From JANPPS01 sp965246925 (GTDB lineage: Bacteria > Pseudomonadota > Alphaproteobacteria > Acetobacterales > Acetobacteraceae): a DNA stretch of 64,000 nt. The notes beneath the pieces are model-generated. The model did not search any database and was not told the DNA's origin. It saw only the letters and a list, made by a program, of their open reading frames with translations. Made by a program: the position numbers and the translations under genes. This document shows, in pieces, positions 41,304 through 49,299 of the stretch (within the stretch, counting starts at the first letter, position 1; every line of letters starts with the position of its first letter). Location of the stretch: the NCBI GenBank assembly GCA_965246925.1, contig OZ251994.1, positions 1,922,001 through 1,986,000 of the forward strand, written 5' to 3'.

Positions 41304-42206
41304 ATGGCATCGTCGATCATGCTCCACACCGCGACCCGGCGTTCGCTACTGACGTTGATGATGGGTTCCGCCCTTACATCGTGCACGGCCCGTCTCCGGC
41401 CGCTTCCGCCGTTGTCCATCCCGGACGCTCTTGCGCTCTCGAGACGCGCCGCGCTCGCCCATGGCGCGGCTGCGCTCGGGCCGATCCAGGATATCAGCGT
41501 GAGCTACGCCGGTCGCTTCCACACCGTGGTGGACCGCCTGCAGCCACTCCTGGTGGACGCCGGGCACCGCGGGACGGCACAGGATCGGATCATTCCAGCG
41601 CAGGGTCTGATCGCCCAGGCACAAGCCGGGCCAGACGGGACGAAACATGTTTACCGGGACACCGGCGACGTGCAGGTCTGGTTCGATGCGACCCGGGCCC
41701 AGGACCGTCCCCGGCAGGACGCGGCCGCGGTGGTCGCGGATTGCTACATGCTGTTCCTGCTCGGCCCGGCGCTGCTTGCCGGACCCTGGGCCAACCGGGC
41801 AGCGGCCATGGCCCTGGCCGAACCCGAGCGCATCACCGTCGGTGGTCAAGACCACGAGTGCGACGTGCTCCGCATCCACCTAACCCCGGGGCTCGGCCGC
41901 TCGGAGGCAGACGAACTCGCCCTCTACATCGACCGCGCCGAACACCTGATGCGCCGGCTCCGCTTCACGCTGAACGGCTTTCAGCCCACCCGCGGCGCCT
42001 TGGCCGAAACCGATTGCTGGGGCCACTTCACCCGGTCCGGGATCCGCTGGCCCACTGAGTTCGTGGAGCGCCTGCTACGTCCCTTGCCGTTGCCGGTGCA
42101 TGAGTGGCGAATGACCGGGCTCGACCTCGATCGCGGCCTGGACCGCAACGCCGTCCTAGGCCCAGCCTTCACCGGGAAGGCGGCCCGCCCGGCCAGCACG
42201 ATCTAA
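41304..42206 (+). CDS. Putative lipoprotein
   Basis: 300 aa from ATG 41304 (ATG 41319 is equally possible). N-terminal signal with lipobox: TRRSLLTLMMGSALTSC, the Cys being the predicted lipidation site. The mature part contains DISVSYAGRFHTVVDRLQPL, HVYRDTGDVQVWFDATRAQD and LALYIDRAEHLMRRLRFTLN, resembling periplasmic proteins with a LolA-like or lipocalin-like beta fold. Function unknown. Confidence 0.65.
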   Translation: MASSIMLHTATRRSLLTLMMGSALTSCTARLRPLPPLSIPDALALSRRAALAHGAAALGPIQDISVSYAGRFHTVVDRLQPLLVDAGHRGTAQDRIIPAQGLIAQAQAGPDGTKHVYRDTGDVQVWFDATRAQDRPRQDAAAVVADCYMLFLLGPALLAGPWANRAAAMALAEPERITVGGQDHECDVLRIHLTPGLGRSEADELALYIDRAEHLMRRLRFTLNGFQPTRGALAETDCWGHFTRSGIRWPTEFVERLLRPLPLPVHEWRMTGLDLDRGLDRNAVLGPAFTGKAARPASTI

Positions 42207-42270
42207 CGACGGAGAACCGCCGTTTGGCCGCGCGTTCTGGCAACTGTTCCGGCGCGCCTCGTTAAATCGA

Positions 42271-42298
42271 CGCCCGCGGCACCGTGGCGCCGCGGGCG
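42271..42298. terminator. Strong GC hairpin between convergent genes
   Basis: Perfect 10-bp stem CGCCCGCGGC/GCCGCGGGCG with an 8-nt loop, between the lipoprotein gene (ends 42206) and the convergent Lys-rich protein gene (ends 42305). Probably a bidirectional terminator, although the U-tract is poor. Confidence 0.55.
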
Positions 42299-42304
42299 AT
42301 TGGC

Positions 42305-42655
42305 TTACTCCGCCGCTTCGGCCGTCTCGTCGCTCTCGGCCGCCTGCGTCAGCGCCTCGCCCAGCGCCTTCACCTTTTCGGCCGTCTTACCCTCGGTCTT
42401 GCCGGCGATCTGCACCGTCTCCTTGCCGAGCTTGGCCACCAGCTTCTTCACCTTCTCGCCGTCCAGCTTCTCGGACGATAGCAGCTTCTTCAGCGCCTCG
42501 AGGTCCTTGATGATCGTCTTGGCCACGGGGACCTCGACCTTCTCCAGCGTCGCTTCCCAGCCCTCGATGTTCTTGATCGCTGCCTTGACCGTGAATCCCT
42601 TCACGCCTTCCTTGATATGATTGATCGTCGCGTCAAACTGCGGCATCTCGTGCAT
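42305..42655 (-). CDS. Small Lys/Ala-rich helical protein, unknown
   Basis: 116 aa from ATG 42655 (ATG 42646 is alternative). Highly charged and helical (IIKDLEALKKLLSSEKLDGE, KVKKLVAKLGKETVQIAGKT). It ends in an acidic Ala/Glu-rich tail. Composition is phasin- or histone-like, but no family motif was recognised. Convergent with the lipoprotein gene across a strong hairpin. Confidence 0.55.
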   Translation of the reverse strand: MHEMPQFDATINHIKEGVKGFTVKAAIKNIEGWEATLEKVEVPVAKTIIKDLEALKKLLSSEKLDGEKVKKLVAKLGKETVQIAGKTEGKTAEKVKALGEALTQAAESDETAEAAE

Positions 42656-42732
42656 CCCTATGCGCCCCCCGCATGAGCGCGGCGGAGTGGGAGCGGAGCG
42701 CGGCACCCCACGAAAGGTTCACCAACGGCCGA

Positions 42733-43947
42733 TCAACTCTCGTGGAGCAACACCGTCAGCACATCGCCCGGCGCCACCCCCAGCGCATCATCATCCAGCA
42801 CCGCAAGCCCGTCCGTCTCCGTCAAGGACGTCAGGATCCCCGCCCCGTCGACGGGATGCTTATGCGCCGCCCACCCCTGGTCCTGCACCAGCCGCACCCG
42901 CACGAACTCCCGCCGCCCCGGCTTTTTGCGATAGGCGAAAGCCGCCCGGGCCAACACCGTAGCCGGTACCGCCGGCGCCGCCCCGGCCAGCGCCGCCAGC
43001 AACGGCAGCGTCAGCATGCGGAACGTGACGAACGCCGCCGCCGGGTTGCCCGGCAGGCCCATGACCGCCGCGGTGCCGATCTCCCCCATCGCCACCGGAC
43101 GCCCCGGCTTGATCGCCAGCCGCCAGAACGCGAGGCGCCCCGCCCGTTCCAGCGCGGTCCGCACGTGATCCTCCTCCCCGGCCGACACGCCGCCCGAGCT
43201 TAGGATCAGGTCATGCCCGGACGCATCCCGCAGCGCCTCCGTCACCGCGTCCAGCCGGTCCGGCAGGATGCCGCCATCGGTCACCACCGCCCCGGCCCGC
43301 GCCAGCATCGCCGCCAGCATCACCCGGTTGCTGTCATAGCGCTGCGCCGCGCCCGCGCGCGCGCCCTGCGCCAGCTCGTCCCCGGTCGAAAACAGCGCCA
43401 CCCTGGCCCGGCGCCGCACCGGCAGCGCCGTGAGCCCCAGCGCGGCCGCCAGCCCCAGGTCCTGCGGCCGCAACCGCCGCCCGGCCGGCAGCGCCCGCGC
43501 GCCCCGCCGCACGTCCTCCCCGGCCGGGCGCGTGTTGGCGCCCTGCTTCAGACCCGGCGGCAGCCAGACCTGGCCGTCCCGCTCGGTCACGTCCTCCTGC
43601 ATGAACACGGTGTCGGCGCCGCCGGGCAGGACCGCGCCGGTGAAGATGCGCCGCGCCTCATGGGCCCCCAGCGGCGCCGGCACCGCGCCTGCCGCGAGCC
43701 GGCCCATGACCGGCAACGGCGACCCGTCCGCCAGACGCACCGCATACCCATCCACGGCCGAGTTATCGAATGGCGGCAGGTCCACCTCCGCCTGCACATC
43801 CTCGGCCAGAACCCGCCCATCCGCCTGCCATAGCGGCACCGTCTCCACACCGGTCACCGCCGGCACGCCCTGCAGCAGCGCCAGGGCCTGGTCCAGCCGC
43901 ATCAGCGCCCCGCCGAACGCGAAGCAATCGTCGCTCAGCTGCGCCAT
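42733..43947 (-). CDS. moeA: Molybdopterin molybdenumtransferase MoeA
   Basis: 404 aa. MoeA inserts molybdate into adenylylated molybdopterin. LPPFDNSAVDGYAVRLADG, RIFTGAVLPGGADTVFMQED, ALFSTGDEL and SGGVSAGEEDHV are characteristic; MGLPGNPAAAFVTF is the conserved active-site region. It follows mobB with a 13-bp overlap. The pair lies divergent from the formate dehydrogenase operon, which needs the same cofactor. Confidence 0.95.
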   Translation of the reverse strand: MAQLSDDCFAFGGALMRLDQALALLQGVPAVTGVETVPLWQADGRVLAEDVQAEVDLPPFDNSAVDGYAVRLADGSPLPVMGRLAAGAVPAPLGAHEARRIFTGAVLPGGADTVFMQEDVTERDGQVWLPPGLKQGANTRPAGEDVRRGARALPAGRRLRPQDLGLAAALGLTALPVRRRARVALFSTGDELAQGARAGAAQRYDSNRVMLAAMLARAGAVVTDGGILPDRLDAVTEALRDASGHDLILSSGGVSAGEEDHVRTALERAGRLAFWRLAIKPGRPVAMGEIGTAAVMGLPGNPAAAFVTFRMLTLPLLAALAGAAPAVPATVLARAAFAYRKKPGRREFVRVRLVQDQGWAAHKHPVDGAGILTSLTETDGLAVLDDDALGVAPGDVLTVLLHES

Positions 43948-44450
43948 GACCCCGCCCCTGCATGCGCGACCGCGTAGGCCAGCACCGCATCCGCCACCGC
44001 TTCGATGTCATTCAAATGGACGCAGGGCAGCCCCGGCCACGTCACGTCGGACGCCACCGCCGCGATACTAGGGTCCCCCGGATGCAGCGCCGGCTTGCCA
44101 TTGGCGGCGCGGTGCACCTCGATCTTCGCGTGCGCCGCCCCCTTCCAGCCCTCCACCAGCACGAGATCGACCGGCGCCAGACGCCCCAGCAGATCGTCCA
44201 GCCCAGGCTCGTCCGCGCCCCGGTGCTCGTGCATCAGCGCCCAGCGCGCGGATGACGCGACCAGGACCTCGGTCGCGCCGGCCTCCCGGTGCACCCAGCT
44301 GTCCTTCCCGGGCTGATCGACGTCGAACGCATGATGCGCGTGCTTCAGGGTGGAGACGCTGTGGCCGCGGCCGGTCAGCACCGGGATCAGCCGGGCCAGC
44401 AGGGTCGTCTTTCCCGCGCCGCTCCAGCCGGCAAAGCCTATTACGCGCAT
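43935..44450 (-). CDS. mobB: Molybdopterin-guanine dinucleotide biosynthesis protein MobB
   Basis: 171 aa GTPase-like adaptor for MGD synthesis. FAGWSGAGKTTLLARLIPVL is the P-loop, HAHHAFDVDQPGKDSW is the conserved MobB loop, and DLVLVEGWKGAAHAKIEVHR contains the second nucleotide-binding segment. It is cotranscribed with moeA. The 117-bp gap to the divergent fds genes probably contains both promoters. Confidence 0.93.
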   Translation of the reverse strand: MRVIGFAGWSGAGKTTLLARLIPVLTGRGHSVSTLKHAHHAFDVDQPGKDSWVHREAGATEVLVASSARWALMHEHRGADEPGLDDLLGRLAPVDLVLVEGWKGAAHAKIEVHRAANGKPALHPGDPSIAAVASDVTWPGLPCVHLNDIEAVADAVLAYAVAHAGAGSWRS

Positions 44451-44567
44451 GGAATGGTCAGCATGTGTGTCATTTCCACGGGCCCGTGACCTTGGCGTGC
44501 ATCATAGGATGGTAATATAGGCTACCAAGGGTAACGCGCGAATGGCCGGCCCGGGAGACAGTTCTAA

Positions 44568-46298
44568 ATGGCCGACCACGCGCACACCGGCGAAATCGTC
44601 CGGTTCGAGCATCCAGGCGCCGGGCGCCGCCGCGCCAAATCGACGCCCAAGGGCCGCGAGGTGCAGCCACAGGCGAAGCACGAGATCGAAACCCTGCTCG
44701 ACGGCCGTCCCCGGGTCCGGGACATGCTGATCGAATACCTCCACCTCATTCAGGACCGGTATCACCAGATCAGCACCGCGCACCTCGCGGCGCTGGCCGA
44801 CACGATGCGGCTGGCCTTTGCCGAGGTGTATGAGACCGCGACGTTCTATGCGCATTTCGACGTGGTGCGGGACGGGGAACCGGACCTGGCGCCCGTCACC
44901 ATCCGCGTCTGCGACACCGTCACCTGCGCCATGTTCGGCGCCGAGACGCTGTATGCCGAGCTGCGGGATCTGGAGACCAGCGGCAACCTGGCCGGCGCCC
45001 GCGTGGTCCGCGCGCCCTGCGTTGGCCTCTGCAACGTCGCGCCCGCGGCCGAGATCGGCCATAACTTCATCGGCCATGCCGATAGCGCCATGGTGGTCAA
45101 TGCGCTCAACGCCGGGGACACCCACGCGCATGTGCACCATGACTACGTGGACTATGACGCCTACGTCGCCGGGGGCGGCTATCAGCTGCTGACCCGCATC
45201 CGTAGCGGCGCCCTCGCCGTCGAGGACGTGCTGGCCGGGCTGGAGGGCGCGGGGCTGCGCGGCCTGGGCGGCGCCGGGTTCCCGGCCGGACGCAAATGGC
45301 GCTCCGTCCGCGCCGAGCCCGGCCCCCGCCTCATGGCCGTGAACGGCGACGAGGGCGAGCCCGGCACCTTCAAGGACCGCCACTACCTCGACACCGACCC
45401 GCACCGCTTCCTCGAGGGCACGCTGATCGGCGCCCATGTTGTGGAGGCCAGCGACGTCTATATCTACCTCCGCGACGAGTACCCGGTGCAGCGCGCGATC
45501 CTCGAGGCCGAGATCGCGAAATTGCCTTTTGATGGACCTAAACTGCACATGCGCCGCGGTGCGGGCGCCTACATCTGCGGCGAAGAGAGCTCCATGCTCG
45601 AAAGCATCGAGGGCAAGCGGGGCCTGCCGCGCCACAAGCCGCCCTTCCCGTTCCAGGTCGGCCTGTTCGGCCGACCCACGCTGATCAACAACATCGAGAC
45701 GCTGTTCTGGGTGCGCGATCTGCTGGAGCGGGGCGGGGAGTGGTGGACCGGCCAGGGCCGCCACGGCCGCACCGGCCTGCGCAGTTATTCCGTCTCCGGC
45801 CGCGTCAAGCGGCCCGGCGTCGTGCTGGCCCCCGCCGGCTGCACCGTGCAGGAGCTGATCGACGAGTATTGCGGCGGCATGCTGGACGGCCACAGCCTCA
45901 GCGCCTACCTGCCCGGCGGCGCCTCCGGCGGCATCCTGCCGGCCGCCATGAACGACATCCCGCTGGATTTCGGCACGCTCGAGAAATACGGCTGCTTCAT
46001 CGGCTCCGCCGCCGTGGTCGTCTTTTCGGACGCCGACGACATCCAGGCCGTCGCCACCAATCTCATGCGGTTCTTCGAGGACGAGAGCTGCGGCCAGTGC
46101 ACCCCTTGCCGCAACGGCACGCAGAAGGCGCGCATGCTGATGGAGCGCGCGGTCTGGGACGGACCCTTGCTGTCCGAGCTCGGCGCGGTCATGCGCGACG
46201 CCTCCATCTGCGGCCTGGGCCAGGCGGCGGCCAACCCGCTCACCTGCGTCATCAAGTACTTTCCGCACCTGCTGACGGCGCGGGACGCTGCCGAATGA
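44568..46298 (+). CDS. fdsB: NAD-dependent formate dehydrogenase beta subunit (NuoE-NuoF fusion)
   Basis: 576 aa. Residues 1-190 are NuoE-like with a [2Fe-2S] site at Cys115, Cys120, Cys151 and Cys155 (CDTVTC, CVGLC). The remainder is NuoF-like: GLRGLGGAGFPAGRKW and GDEGEPGTFKDRHY for FMN/NADH, and ESCGQCTPCRNG with a later Cys for a [4Fe-4S] cluster. The fused form resembles the beta subunit of the two-subunit FDH1 of Methylorubrum, where E and F are one chain. It passes electrons from formate to NAD+. It is followed by the alpha subunit after a repeat-containing gap. Confidence 0.93.
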   Translation: MADHAHTGEIVRFEHPGAGRRRAKSTPKGREVQPQAKHEIETLLDGRPRVRDMLIEYLHLIQDRYHQISTAHLAALADTMRLAFAEVYETATFYAHFDVVRDGEPDLAPVTIRVCDTVTCAMFGAETLYAELRDLETSGNLAGARVVRAPCVGLCNVAPAAEIGHNFIGHADSAMVVNALNAGDTHAHVHHDYVDYDAYVAGGGYQLLTRIRSGALAVEDVLAGLEGAGLRGLGGAGFPAGRKWRSVRAEPGPRLMAVNGDEGEPGTFKDRHYLDTDPHRFLEGTLIGAHVVEASDVYIYLRDEYPVQRAILEAEIAKLPFDGPKLHMRRGAGAYICGEESSMLESIEGKRGLPRHKPPFPFQVGLFGRPTLINNIETLFWVRDLLERGGEWWTGQGRHGRTGLRSYSVSGRVKRPGVVLAPAGCTVQELIDEYCGGMLDGHSLSAYLPGGASGGILPAAMNDIPLDFGTLEKYGCFIGSAAVVVFSDADDIQAVATNLMRFFEDESCGQCTPCRNGTQKARMLMERAVWDGPLLSELGAVMRDASICGLGQAAANPLTCVIKYFPHLLTARDAAE

Positions 46299-46321
46299 AG
46301 GCCTATCCTTTCCGCCTTTCA

Positions 46322-46383
46322 CCACAGAGCCACAGAGACGCAGAGGGCGCTGTCCCAGTCTCTGCGTCTCTCCGCCTCTGTGG
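46322..46383. repeat. Long bipartite hairpin (CCACAGAG-type repeat) within the fds operon
   Basis: Two nested stems: CCACAGAG/CTCTGTGG outside (8 bp) and AGAGACGCAGAG/CTCTGCGTCTCT inside (12 bp), separated by an asymmetric internal loop and a 14-nt terminal loop. It fills most of the 115-bp gap between fdsB and fdsA. The sequence resembles dispersed 'CACAGAGACACAGAG' repeats seen in many bacteria. It may be a mobile palindrome or adjust the relative expression of the two subunits. Confidence 0.75.
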
Positions 46384-46413
46384 CCACTTTCTTCTCTTTT
46401 CGGAAATGGCATC

Positions 46414-49236
46414 ATGAGCAGTTCCACCACCCGTGAGGGCCCCCAGAACCTCAATACCACCACTACCGAAACTGAAGGCTTAGCCTTCGAACTCGACGGC
46501 ACCAGGGTTTTCGCCCAGCCCGGCGAAAGCGTCTGGGACGTGGCGCGCCGCCTGGGCACCGAGATCCCCCACCTCTGCCACCGCCCCGAACCCGGCTACC
46601 GCCCGGACGGCAATTGCCGGGTCTGCATGGTGGAGATCGAGGGTGAGCGCGTACTGGCCCCGTCCTGCAAGCGAATGCCCGCCATCGGCATGAAGGTGCA
46701 CACCCAGTCCGACCGCGCCAAGCACGCCCGCGACATGGTCATGGAGCTGCTGGTCGCCGATCAGCCCGCCCGCGCCACCTCGCACGACCCGACCAGCAGC
46801 TTCTGGAGCTGGGCCGACAAGACCGGCATCACCGGAAGCCGCTTTCCCGCCGTGGAGCGCTGGACGCACGATCCGTCCCACCCGGCGATGCGCGTGAACC
46901 TCGATGCCTGCATCCAGTGCAATCTGTGCGTCCGCGCCTGCCGCGAGGTGCAGGTGAACGACGTGATCGGCATGGCGTACCGCAACGCGGACAGCAAGAT
47001 CGTGTTCGACATGGATGACCCGATGGGCTCCAGCACCTGCGTCGCCTGCGGTGAGTGCGTCCAGGCCTGCCCGACCGGGGCGCTGATGCCGTCCGCCTAC
47101 CTCGACGAGCACGAGACGCGCACGAAGTGGCCGGACAAGGTGGTGGACAGCCTATGCCCGTATTGCGGCGTGGGCTGCCAGGTCGGCTACGAGGTCTTGG
47201 ACGACAAGATCGTCTATGCCACGGGCAAGAACGGCCCGGCCAACCACAACCGGCTCTGTGTGAAGGGCCGCTTCGGCTTCGACTACATCCACCATCCGCA
47301 CCGCCTGACCAAGCCGCTGATCCGCCTGCCCAACATGCCCAAGGACGCCCACGACCAGGTGGATCCGGCCAATCCTTGGACGCATTTTCGCGAGGCGACC
47401 TGGGACGAGGCGCTGGACGTGGCCGCCCACGGCCTCTCCCGCATCCGCCGCGACAAGGGGCCGCGCGCGCTGGCAGGCTTCGGCTCGGCCAAGGGCTCCA
47501 ACGAAGAGGCGTACCTGTTCCAGAAGCTGGTCCGCACCGGGTTCGGCAGCAACAACGTGGACCACTGCACCCGGCTCTGCCACGCATCGTCCGTGGCGGC
47601 GTTGATGGAGGGACTGAACTCCGGCGCCGTCTCCGCCCCGTTCTCGGCCGCCAAGGACGCCGAGGTCATCATCGTGATCGGCGCCAACCCGACCGTGAAC
47701 CACCCGGTCGCCGCCACCTTCATCAAGAATGCGGCCAAGAAGGGAGCCAAGCTGGTCATCATGGACCCGCGCCATCAATCGCTCAGCCGGCACGCCCTGC
47801 ATCATCTGGCGTTCAAGCCCGGCTCCGACGTCGCGCTGCTGAACGCCATGCTCTATACCATCATCACCGAGGACCTGACCGACAAGCAGTATATCGCCGG
47901 CTATACCGAGGGCTACGAGGAGCTGCGCGACCGCATCCAGGACTTCCCGCCCGAGAAGATGGAGGCCGTGTGCGGCATTCCCGCCCAGACCATCCGCGAG
48001 GTGGCCCGGCTGTATGCGACCGCCCGCACCGCGCTGATCTTCTGGGGTATGGGCATCAGCCAGCACGTGCACGGCACCGACAACTCCCGCTGTTTGATCG
48101 CGCTGGCGCTGGTCACCGGGCAAATCGGGCGCCCCGGCACCGGGCTGCACCCGCTTCGCGGCCAGAACAACGTGCAGGGCGCGTCGGATGCCGGCCTGAT
48201 CCCCATGGTCCTGCCGGACTATCAGAATGTGGAGACGGCTGGCATCCGGGAGCACTTCGAGGCGTATTGGCACAGCCCGATCGACCCGGTCCGCGGCCTC
48301 ACGGTCGTGGAGATCATGCGCGCGATCCATGCCGGCGGTATCACCGGCATGTATATCGAGGGTGAGAACCCCGCCATGTCCGACCCGGACCTGAACCACG
48401 CCCGCTCCGCCCTTGCGATGCTGGACCACCTGGTCGTGCAGGACCTGTTCCTGACCGAAACCGCCTTCCACGCCGACGTGGTGCTGCCCGCCAGCGCGTT
48501 TGCGGAGAAGGTCGGCAGCTTCACCAACACCGACCGCCGGGTGCAGATCAGCCGGCAGGTCATCCCACCGCCGGGCGACGCGCGGCAGGACTGGCAGATC
48601 ATCCAGTCGATGGCCCAGCGCATGGGCCTGCCGTGGAACTACACCCATCCCGGCCAGATCTTCGACGAGATGGCGCATGTCATGCCGTCGCTCGCCAACA
48701 TCACCTGGGCCCGGCTCGAGCGGGATGGTGCCGTCACCTATCCCACGGACGGCGCCGATCAGCCCGGCCACGAGATCATCTTCTACGCCGGCTTCCCGAC
48801 CGAGAGCGGCCGCGCCAAGATCGTCCCCGCCAAGGTCGTGGCCCCAGACGAGCTGCCGGACATCGATTACCCGATGGTGCTGAGTACCGGACGCGTGCTG
48901 GAGCACTGGCACACCGGCAGCATGACCCGGCGCAGCGGCGTGCTGGACGCGATCGAGCCCGAGGCCGTGGCGCTCATGTCCCCCAAGGACCTCTGGCGCC
49001 TCCGCTTGACGCCGGGCGACAAGATCCGCCTGGAAACCCGGCGCGGCGCCGTGGAGGTCAAGGCCCGCAGTGACCGCGACGTGCCGGAGAACATGGTGTT
49101 CCTGCCGTTCTGCTACGCCGAGGCGGCCGCCAACCTGCTCACCAACCCGGCGCTCGACCCCGTGGGTCTGATCCCCGAGTTCAAATTCTGCGCCGCCCGC
49201 GTCACCGCGCTAGCGCAGCTGGAAGCCGCGGACTAA
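46414..49236 (+). CDS. fdsA: NAD-dependent formate dehydrogenase alpha subunit (W/Mo-bis-MGD)
   Basis: 940 aa. Electron relay: [2Fe-2S] Cys55, 68, 71, 85; two [4Fe-4S] sites CIQCNLCVRAC (166-176) and CVACGECVQAC (209-219); and CPYCGVGC plus Cys282 for the cluster beside the cofactor. Cys389 in HCTRLCHASSV aligns with the Sec/Cys metal ligand of formate dehydrogenases. The C-terminal MGD-binding domain has LSTGRVLEHWHTGSMTRRSG and the WRLRLTPGD region. The size matches catalytic subunits of FDH1-type enzymes; whether Mo or W is used cannot be read from sequence. Confidence 0.95.
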   Translation: MSSSTTREGPQNLNTTTTETEGLAFELDGTRVFAQPGESVWDVARRLGTEIPHLCHRPEPGYRPDGNCRVCMVEIEGERVLAPSCKRMPAIGMKVHTQSDRAKHARDMVMELLVADQPARATSHDPTSSFWSWADKTGITGSRFPAVERWTHDPSHPAMRVNLDACIQCNLCVRACREVQVNDVIGMAYRNADSKIVFDMDDPMGSSTCVACGECVQACPTGALMPSAYLDEHETRTKWPDKVVDSLCPYCGVGCQVGYEVLDDKIVYATGKNGPANHNRLCVKGRFGFDYIHHPHRLTKPLIRLPNMPKDAHDQVDPANPWTHFREATWDEALDVAAHGLSRIRRDKGPRALAGFGSAKGSNEEAYLFQKLVRTGFGSNNVDHCTRLCHASSVAALMEGLNSGAVSAPFSAAKDAEVIIVIGANPTVNHPVAATFIKNAAKKGAKLVIMDPRHQSLSRHALHHLAFKPGSDVALLNAMLYTIITEDLTDKQYIAGYTEGYEELRDRIQDFPPEKMEAVCGIPAQTIREVARLYATARTALIFWGMGISQHVHGTDNSRCLIALALVTGQIGRPGTGLHPLRGQNNVQGASDAGLIPMVLPDYQNVETAGIREHFEAYWHSPIDPVRGLTVVEIMRAIHAGGITGMYIEGENPAMSDPDLNHARSALAMLDHLVVQDLFLTETAFHADVVLPASAFAEKVGSFTNTDRRVQISRQVIPPPGDARQDWQIIQSMAQRMGLPWNYTHPGQIFDEMAHVMPSLANITWARLERDGAVTYPTDGADQPGHEIIFYAGFPTESGRAKIVPAKVVAPDELPDIDYPMVLSTGRVLEHWHTGSMTRRSGVLDAIEPEAVALMSPKDLWRLRLTPGDKIRLETRRGAVEVKARSDRDVPENMVFLPFCYAEAAANLLTNPALDPVGLIPEFKFCAARVTALAQLEAAD

Positions 49237-49258
49237 CCTCCCGACGATATAGAACGTA

Positions 49259-49296
49259 CCCTCTCCCATTTTTGGGAGAGGGCCGGGGTGGGGGTC
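49259..49296. repeat. Dispersed GC-rich palindromic (REP-like) element, copy 2
   Basis: CCCTCTCCC, ATTTTT loop, GGGAGAGGG, then CCGGGGTGGGGGTC. It lies between fdsA and the DUF4139 gene and may act as a transcript-stabilising or terminating hairpin. A longer frame of the next gene would start inside it. Confidence 0.75.
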
Positions 49297-49299
49297 AAG

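Noticed and set aside
44502..46559. 685-aa frame antisense to formate dehydrogenase beta
   Set aside because: Mirror of a strongly conserved iron-sulfur flavoprotein; no motif of its own.
47152..48912. 586-aa frame antisense to formate dehydrogenase alpha
   Set aside because: Shadow of a well-defined gene; composition rich in Val/Gly/His/Asp with no motif.
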